Positions 59,660-64,000 of a stretch of DNA of 64,000 bases are shown one piece after another. Source of the DNA: Cellulomonas sp. URHE0023 (GTDB lineage: Bacteria; Actinomycetota; Actinomycetes; Actinomycetales; Cellulomonadaceae); contig NZ_JIAN01000005.1 in assembly GCF_000688475.1 (NCBI RefSeq), forward strand, positions 372,001 through 436,000. The letters run 5' to 3'. How positions within the stretch are numbered: position 1 is the first letter of the stretch; every line of letters starts with the position of its first letter. The position numbers and the translations under genes were made by a program. A model generated the notes under the pieces. It had not been told where the DNA came from. It saw only the letters and a list, made by a program, of their open reading frames with translations, and ran no database searches.

Positions 59660-59691
59660 AGAGGGCGGGGCTGTGGGTGTGTCGCACCGCG

Positions 59692-60234
59692 TCAGCCACC
59701 ACCGAGCAGCCCCGTGGCCAGGCTGAGCACCATCGGGACGAGGCCGAGCAGGACGAAGGCAGGCAGGAAGCACAGCCCGAGCGGCAGCACGAGGCGCACA
59801 CCCAAGGTCCCGGCCGCTGCCCGGGCGCGCGCACGACGGCGCCGACGAAGCTGGTCGGCTCGCGTGCGCAGAGCAGGCCCCGGCGCCGAACCGCTGGTCC
59901 AGCTCGTCTCGAGCACGTCGGCGACGTCCACCAGGGCCGACGACGCACCGGCCCAGGCCGCCTGCCACGACGCCCCGAGCACGAGTGACGCGGAGGCCCG
60001 GACAAGCCCCTCGCCGGGAACGCCACCCACCGCGGACCCGACGGCCGCGAGCGCCCGCGGGATCGAGACCCCGGTCGAGACGGCGACCTCGACCAGGTCG
60101 AGGAGCAGCGCGGAGTCCGTCGCCGTCGGCACCACGCCCGTCACGGGTGCAGTCGGGATCCGTCGAAGCGGTCGTCGGATGTACCACGGGCTCGCCGCGC
60201 CCAGGATCGCGAGAGCGACCAGGACGCCCGTCAT
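59692..60234 (-). CDS. type II secretion F-family protein (TadC-like)
   Basis: 180-aa membrane platform protein, half the usual length for TadC. LLLDLVEVAVSTGVSIPRAL is the GspF core; hydrophobic segments lie near residues 1-18 and 145-178 (LGVRLVLPLGLCFLPAFVLLGLVPMVLSLA). ATG overlaps the upstream TadB-like stop. With its neighbour it forms the inner-membrane platform. Confidence 0.85.
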   Translation of the reverse strand: MTGVLVALAILGAASPWYIRRPLRRIPTAPVTGVVPTATDSALLLDLVEVAVSTGVSIPRALAAVGSAVGGVPGEGLVRASASLVLGASWQAAWAGASSALVDVADVLETSWTSGSAPGPALRTRADQLRRRRRARARAAAGTLGVRLVLPLGLCFLPAFVLLGLVPMVLSLATGLLGGG

Positions 60235-60926
60235 GCCGAGAGCCCGGTCCCCGGCACCGGCCCTGCGCGTCGGCCCGCTGACGTCGCTCGGTCGCGTTCC
60301 GCGCGGACGAGCAAGGACGCCGTCCACCATCGGCCGAGCAGCACGAGCACAGCTCCGAGGGCTGCCGCGGCGGTCCCGACCCCGCCCCGGAGCACCACCG
60401 CGACGGGGTTCGCCCCGAGTGCGACGCCAAGCACGAGGCCGAGCAGCGGCAGCCACGCCAGGACCTGCGCCGTCGCACGCGGCCCCGCCAGCGCGGCCTG
60501 CCGCTCGTGCTCGCACTCCTCGTCAGCGGCCAGCCCCGCTCCGACGCGGTCCAGGACCGCTGCCAGCGGAGCGCCCAGGTCGTCCGACAGCCGTGCGGCG
60601 GCCACCACCGCGGCGGCGCGCTGGACCCGTGCCTCGCGTCCCCGACGCGTGTGCCGTGACGGCACACCGACGAGCTCCGCGACGGCGGGAACCCGTCCGA
60701 CGCGTCGGCTCAGGGCGCGAGCCCACGCCTCGGCGGGCGGCGCTCCGGACCGCAGCTGTGCCGCCACCGTGGACAGGACCACCGACAGGTCCTGCGCGTC
60801 CGTGGGCGAGACCCTGGGCCGCCGACCACCCGACGGAGGCGTCACGCGCGCACCCAGGCGACGCGGCACCCGCACGCCGAGCACGAGCACGGCAAGGGCG
60901 ACCGCGATCCCGACCAGCGCCGTCAC
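60231..60926 (-). CDS. type II secretion F-family protein (TadB-like)
   Basis: 231-aa membrane protein: N-terminal helix (VTALVGIAVALAVLVLG), cytoplasmic F domain (SVVLSTVAAQLRSGAPPAEAWARAL; LSDDLGAPLAAVLDRV), then two C-terminal helices. The GTG overlaps the tadA stop (GTGA), giving the start; an upstream ATG lies inside tadA. Partner of the TadC-like protein. Confidence 0.85.
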   Translation of the reverse strand: MTALVGIAVALAVLVLGVRVPRRLGARVTPPSGGRRPRVSPTDAQDLSVVLSTVAAQLRSGAPPAEAWARALSRRVGRVPAVAELVGVPSRHTRRGREARVQRAAAVVAAARLSDDLGAPLAAVLDRVGAGLAADEECEHERQAALAGPRATAQVLAWLPLLGLVLGVALGANPVAVVLRGGVGTAAAALGAVLVLLGRWWTASLLVRAERDRATSAGRRAGPVPGTGLSA

Positions 60927-62083
60927 CGGGATCGCAGCCCGAGCCGTTCGGCGAGCGCCGGCCACCCCGGCCCGTCGAGGCACGTGCCTCCCGGGTCCGC
61001 GCGCACCGCGTCGACCACCTCGAGCGCCCCGCTGTCCGCTCGACGCACCACCCCGACCTCCGCCAGGTAGCGCTGACCGTGGTCGGCGCGTGAACGACGC
61101 AGGTGGAGCACGGCGTCCAGCGCGCTGGCGGCCTGCGCGGCGACGGCGTCACGAGACATCCCCGCAAGCGCGGCCAGCGCCTCGAGTCGCGCGGGCACAT
61201 CGACCGCCGCATTCGCGTGCAGCGTCGCGAAGCCTCCGTCGTGCCCGGTGTTCAGTGCAGTGAGCACGTCTCGGACCTCTGCGCCACGGCACTCTCCGAG
61301 CACGATCCGGTCGGGTCGCATGCGCAGCGCGGTGCGCACGAGCTCGCTGAGCCCGACACCTCCGGCGCCGTCGACGTTGGGTCGCCGGGCCACGAGCCTC
61401 ACGACGTGCGGGTGGTCGGGACGCAGCTCCCCGGCCTCCTCGATGACGACGATCCGCTCGGTGTCCGGCACGAGCGAGAGGAGGAAAGCGAGCAGGGTCG
61501 TCTTTCCGCACCCCGTGGCACCGGAGATCAGCACGTTCGCCTTGGCGGAGACGAGCGCGCGGACCACGGGAACCAGACCGGGCGCGATCGTCCCGGAGCG
61601 CAGCAGCTCCTCGAGGGTCAGGGCGCGCGCCCGCACCACCCGCAGGCTGATCAGGACGCCGGCCTCCGCGACCGGGGGCAGGACCGCGTGCAGCCGCGTG
61701 CCGTCCGGCAGCCGGGCGTCCACGGTCGGCGCGGCGTCGTCCAGGCGCTGTCCGCCCGCAGCCGCGAGCCGGACCGCGAGGGCCCGCACGTCCCCCTCGG
61801 AGCCCAGATCGACAGCTGCGCGCACCAGGCGCCCGCCGCGCTCCACCCAGACGTCGCCCGGCCCGTTGACCAGGACGTCGGTCACGTCCAGGTCGTCCAG
61901 CAGCGGCTGCAACGGTCCAGCACCGAAGAGCTCACCGCGCACGGTTCGTGCGGTGCTCGCCAGGGCGCTCGACCCGAGCACCACGCCTGAGGACCGGGCC
62001 GCCGCGTCGACCGCGACCTCCAGCGCGTCGCCTGCGCTCACTCGGGACCGGACCCGGTCGAGAAACGCGGAGTCGATGCTCAC
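60923..62083 (-). CDS. TadA-type secretion ATPase
   Basis: 386-aa hexameric ATPase powering the Tad/Flp pilus. N-terminal domain (GELFGAGPLQPLLDDLDVTDVLVNGP), Walker A SGATGCGKTTLL (~residues 188-199), Asp box VIEEAGELRPD, Walker B region RPDRIVLGECRGAE and His box FATLHAN. GTG overlaps the TadZ stop (GTGA). Matches Rv3659c-type ATPases. Confidence 0.94.
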   Translation of the reverse strand: MSIDSAFLDRVRSRVSAGDALEVAVDAAARSSGVVLGSSALASTARTVRGELFGAGPLQPLLDDLDVTDVLVNGPGDVWVERGGRLVRAAVDLGSEGDVRALAVRLAAAGGQRLDDAAPTVDARLPDGTRLHAVLPPVAEAGVLISLRVVRARALTLEELLRSGTIAPGLVPVVRALVSAKANVLISGATGCGKTTLLAFLLSLVPDTERIVVIEEAGELRPDHPHVVRLVARRPNVDGAGGVGLSELVRTALRMRPDRIVLGECRGAEVRDVLTALNTGHDGGFATLHANAAVDVPARLEALAALAGMSRDAVAAQAASALDAVLHLRRSRADHGQRYLAEVGVVRRADSGALEVVDAVRADPGGTCLDGPGWPALAERLGLRSR

Positions 62084-62763
62084 AGGAGGCTTCCGGCGAG
62101 CCTGGCCGCTGCCCGCGACGTCCGCCCACGGCCGAGGTCCCCGTCCCGTTCGAGGGCCGCGGCGAGCCGACGGTCGTTGCGCACGGTGGCGAGCACGGGA
62201 AGGTCGACGGCGGCCGCCATCTCGGACACTCCCAACGGGCCAGCGCCACGGACGGCGAGACCTGCTCGCGGTCCGTCCAGGAACGGGCGCATCGCAAGGA
62301 TCCCGGCCACGCTGCGCAGGTCCCTGCGTGCGACAACGAGCACCACGTCGCACGCCGAGACCAGCGACTCGCCCGCCACGACGGCCGCACGTTCGAGGTC
62401 CAGGACCACGGCACCCACCTCGGCGCACAAGCCGTGCAGGACGTCGACCACGACAGCCGGCTCGGGAGCTCCCGGACGGAGCCTGTCGGCGCTGAGCACG
62501 GCGCACGACCCCCACCGGGGCAGCAGTGCGAGAACATCGGCGCCGGGGACGTCACCGCGAGCGTCGCGCAGGTCCGGCCAACGCATGCCGTCGGTCCCTT
62601 CGAGCCCGAGCAGCACGTCGATCCCACCCGAGCCGCGGTCGAGTTCGACCAGGACCGTGGCGGTGCGCCGCGAGAGCTCTCGCGCGACGGCGGCGGCCAA
62701 CGTCGAGGCACCTGCGCCCCCGCGCGCTGCCACGACTCCCAGCACCACGGCCGTCACGTCCAC
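62080..62763 (-). CDS. TadZ/CpaE-like ParA-fold protein (Ssd-like)
   Basis: 227-aa ParA/MinD superfamily protein that would place the secretion system in the cell. The P-loop is degenerate: ARGGAGAST instead of KGGVGKT(S), lacking both lysines, so ATP hydrolysis is doubtful. It lacks an obvious receiver domain. GTG start. First gene of the tad operon; the 194 bases upstream separate it from the acetyltransferase leader. Resembles Rv3660c (Ssd), reported to affect septum site selection. Confidence 0.82.
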   Translation of the reverse strand: MDVTAVVLGVVAARGGAGASTLAAAVARELSRRTATVLVELDRGSGGIDVLLGLEGTDGMRWPDLRDARGDVPGADVLALLPRWGSCAVLSADRLRPGAPEPAVVVDVLHGLCAEVGAVVLDLERAAVVAGESLVSACDVVLVVARRDLRSVAGILAMRPFLDGPRAGLAVRGAGPLGVSEMAAAVDLPVLATVRNDRRLAAALERDGDLGRGRTSRAAARLAGSLL

Positions 62764-62957
62764 CTCGTCCCGGCCGATCGGTCGTCGGCACCTGGCCAGG
62801 CTCTCCTCGCTCGACGCGCGCAGCGGTCCGGATAGGAGCAGTGCGAGGACGTGGGGGCTGTGGACGGCTCGGGGACCGGTTGCGTGACAGGGTTGTGTGC
62901 GCCCGCACGTTGGACACCAGCGGCGACGGGCCCGTCCCGCCGATCGAGGAGCCCGTC

Positions 62958-63020
62958 ATGAACACCGCTGCGGCCTTCCCTGCCACCAGCGCTCCGATTC
63001 TCCAGAACGTCGCCCGATGA
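62958..63020 (+). CDS. putative 20-aa leader peptide coupled to a GNAT gene
   Basis: Short frame (starts MNTAAAF, ends LQNVAR) with a good GAGGAG site at 62946-62951 and a 6-nt spacer. Its TGA overlaps the ATG of the acetyltransferase gene (ATGA), whereas that gene lacks its own visible ribosome binding site. This is the arrangement of a translated leader used for coupling or attenuation. Peptide expression is inference. Confidence 0.55.
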   Translation: MNTAAAFPATSAPILQNVAR

Positions 63021-63808
63021 GCACGACCTACACGATCCGGATCGCCGGCCTCCCCCTCGACGAGAACTGGTCGGGGCTGACGATCGCCCCCAACCACGAC
63101 GGCACGAGCACGCTCACCGGCGAGATCCGTGACCAGGCCGAGCTGCACGCGGTCCTGGCACGGCTCCATGAGTCGGGTGCCACGCTGATGGAGCTGCACT
63201 CCGCAGCGCTGTCACCGGTCCTCGCCGGCCCTCTACGGACCGCACGGCTGACCCTGCGTCCTGCGGTCGCCGACGACGCCACCGCGATCTGGGCATACCG
63301 GCGGCTCGACTCCGTCGACCAGTGGCTCACCGGTATCCCGAGCGATCCGGACGTCTTCCGGGCGATGTTCGCCGACCCGGCCCGCCTCGCGAGGACCATC
63401 GTCGTCGAACACGGATCCGGGGCGCGCGCGACGGTCGTCGGCGACCTCATGTTGCGTCGTGAGGACGGCTGGTCACAGCTGGGGATGGCCGACGAGGCAC
63501 GCGGCAGCCAGGCGGAGCTCGGCTGGGTGCTCGACCCGGCCCACCAGGGGCACGGCTACGCCACCGAGGCGGTCCGCGAGCTCATCCGCTACGCCTTCGA
63601 CGACCTGGGCCTGCGGCGCCTGGTCGCCAACGCGTTCCACGACAACGACGCCTCGGTGCGCGTCATGGAACGTGTCGGGATGCGCCGCGAGGTGCACATG
63701 GTCCGGGACTCCCTGCACCGCTCGGGGCGGTGGATGGACTCGGTCGCCTACGGCCTGCTCGACGACGAGTGGAGGGCAGGACACGGATCTGTCGGTGAGT
63801 CCCGTTAG
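63017..63808 (+). CDS. GNAT N-acetyltransferase with N-terminal small domain
   Basis: 263-aa two-domain protein. Residues ~1-70 (YTIRIAGLPLDENWSGLTI, TSTLTGEIRDQAELHAVLARL) form a small alpha/beta module that occurs as a free-standing actinobacterial protein. From ~75 a RimJ/RimL-type GNAT domain follows: RLTLRPAVADDATAIW, ELGWVLDPAHQGHGYATEAVREL, VANAFHDNDASVRVMERVGMRRE. Starts inside the stop of the 20-codon leader. Confidence 0.88.
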   Translation: MSTTYTIRIAGLPLDENWSGLTIAPNHDGTSTLTGEIRDQAELHAVLARLHESGATLMELHSAALSPVLAGPLRTARLTLRPAVADDATAIWAYRRLDSVDQWLTGIPSDPDVFRAMFADPARLARTIVVEHGSGARATVVGDLMLRREDGWSQLGMADEARGSQAELGWVLDPAHQGHGYATEAVRELIRYAFDDLGLRRLVANAFHDNDASVRVMERVGMRREVHMVRDSLHRSGRWMDSVAYGLLDDEWRAGHGSVGESR

Positions 63809-63849
63809 GCTCGCGGAGCACGCAGCCGACGACGTCAACCCGGAGCCGC

Positions 63850-64000
63850 ATGAACGAGCAGCAGACGCCTGAGGCCCCGGCGCCTGCACCCCGGACGGCG
63901 GCCTTCTTCGACCTCGACAAGACGATCATCGCGACGTCGTCCGCCACGGCGTTCTCGCGTCCGTTCCTTGCGGAGGGCCTCCTGACGCGCCGTGCCGTGA
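63850..64000 (+). CDS. HAD-IB family hydrolase, N-terminal part
   Basis: Fifty codons are present before the right edge. The N terminus is Pro/Ala-rich, then AAFFDLDKTIIATSSATAF gives the catalytic DxDxT (Asp near 21 and 23) of the SerB-like HAD-IB family. Related to the HAD gene at 31356. In mycobacteria a HAD-IB gene (Rv3661) also borders the tad locus, supporting a conserved block. Confidence 0.85.
   Translation, partial: MNEQQTPEAPAPAPRTAAFFDLDKTIIATSSATAFSRPFLAEGLLTRRAV

Noticed and set aside
1..64000. Insertion sequence, prophage, toxin-antitoxin, restriction or other defence system
   Set aside because: I looked for transposase, integrase, methylase-nuclease pairs, nuclease-helicase defence operons and inverted terminal repeats. 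None was recognised; the MrfA-like helicase is better explained as a DNA repair protein.
1..64000. tRNA, rRNA, tmRNA or other classical RNA gene
   Set aside because: Intergenic gaps are short (at most about 220 bases) and none shows a tRNA-like cloverleaf with GGTTCRA, or other conserved RNA core.

Overview
This is a high-GC actinobacterial chromosome segment, most likely from Cellulomonas or a close relative. The pointers are strong G/C codon bias, a complete-looking menaquinone (not ubiquinone) pathway, a mycothiol-type enzyme family, the actinobacterial mini ribosomal protein bS22, DUF3048/DUF4229/DUF4244 proteins, and a secreted GH16 laminarinase paired with a LacI-family regulator and CelR-type operator boxes. 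Coding density is very high. Genes are often translationally coupled through ATGA/GTGA overlaps, and many starts appear leaderless, with a TANNNT-like -10 box 6-7 nt before the start codon. No tRNA, rRNA, CRISPR array, insertion sequence or prophage was seen, and no gene-free stretch exceeds about 220 bases.

Layout. 1-2.5 kb: start of the complex I operon (menJ-nuoA-nuoB-nuoC...), preceded by a Rex-like operator. 2.7-16.5 kb: menaquinone genes menG, menF, menD, menC, menB, menE and menA, interrupted by an HtrA protease, a TetR/SMR efflux pair and two tandem DUF3048 lipoproteins. 16.5-20.6 kb: two small membrane proteins, then a GH16 beta-glucanase with three discoidin-like domains and its putative CelR-like repressor. 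20.7-24.1 kb: NarL-type two-component system with an ABC-2 exporter. 24.2-29.0 kb: system II cytochrome c maturation (resA, ccdA, resB, ccsB) with a histidine phosphatase. 29.0-31.3 kb: MarR/YceI, Rex and a glutaredoxin. 31.3-41.3 kb: HAD phosphatase, GNAT, bS22, HTH protein, AcuC-type deacetylase, Trk/Ktr potassium uptake, an ABC-2 exporter with a DinB/MDMPI protein and TetR, proC and a small lipoprotein. 41.4-47.5 kb: a MacB-type export operon with two HlyD-like adaptors and an intervening lipoprotein. 47.6-55.9 kb: methyltransferase, EEP-fold protein, lipoprotein, H+-translocating pyrophosphatase, STAS anti-anti-sigma factor and 5-oxoprolinase pxpABC. 56-62.8 kb: MrfA-like DUF1998 helicase convergent with a compact Tad/Flp-like pilus locus. 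62.9-64 kb: a 20-codon leader coupled to a two-domain acetyltransferase, and the start of a second HAD-IB phosphatase.

How it fits together. Most of the first 41 kb serves respiration: quinone synthesis, complex I, cytochrome c maturation, and redox sensing by Rex. A Rex-like site at the menJ-nuo promoter lies in the same window as the rex gene and could tie NADH/NAD+ to quinone and complex I supply. From memory, the gene content resembles the M. tuberculosis Rv0500-Rv0561 neighbourhood, and the helicase-tad-HAD block resembles Rv3649-Rv3661, so much of this is conserved actinobacterial backbone. The more lineage-specific parts are the laminarinase/CelR circuit, the two-adaptor MacB operon and several palindromic operators.
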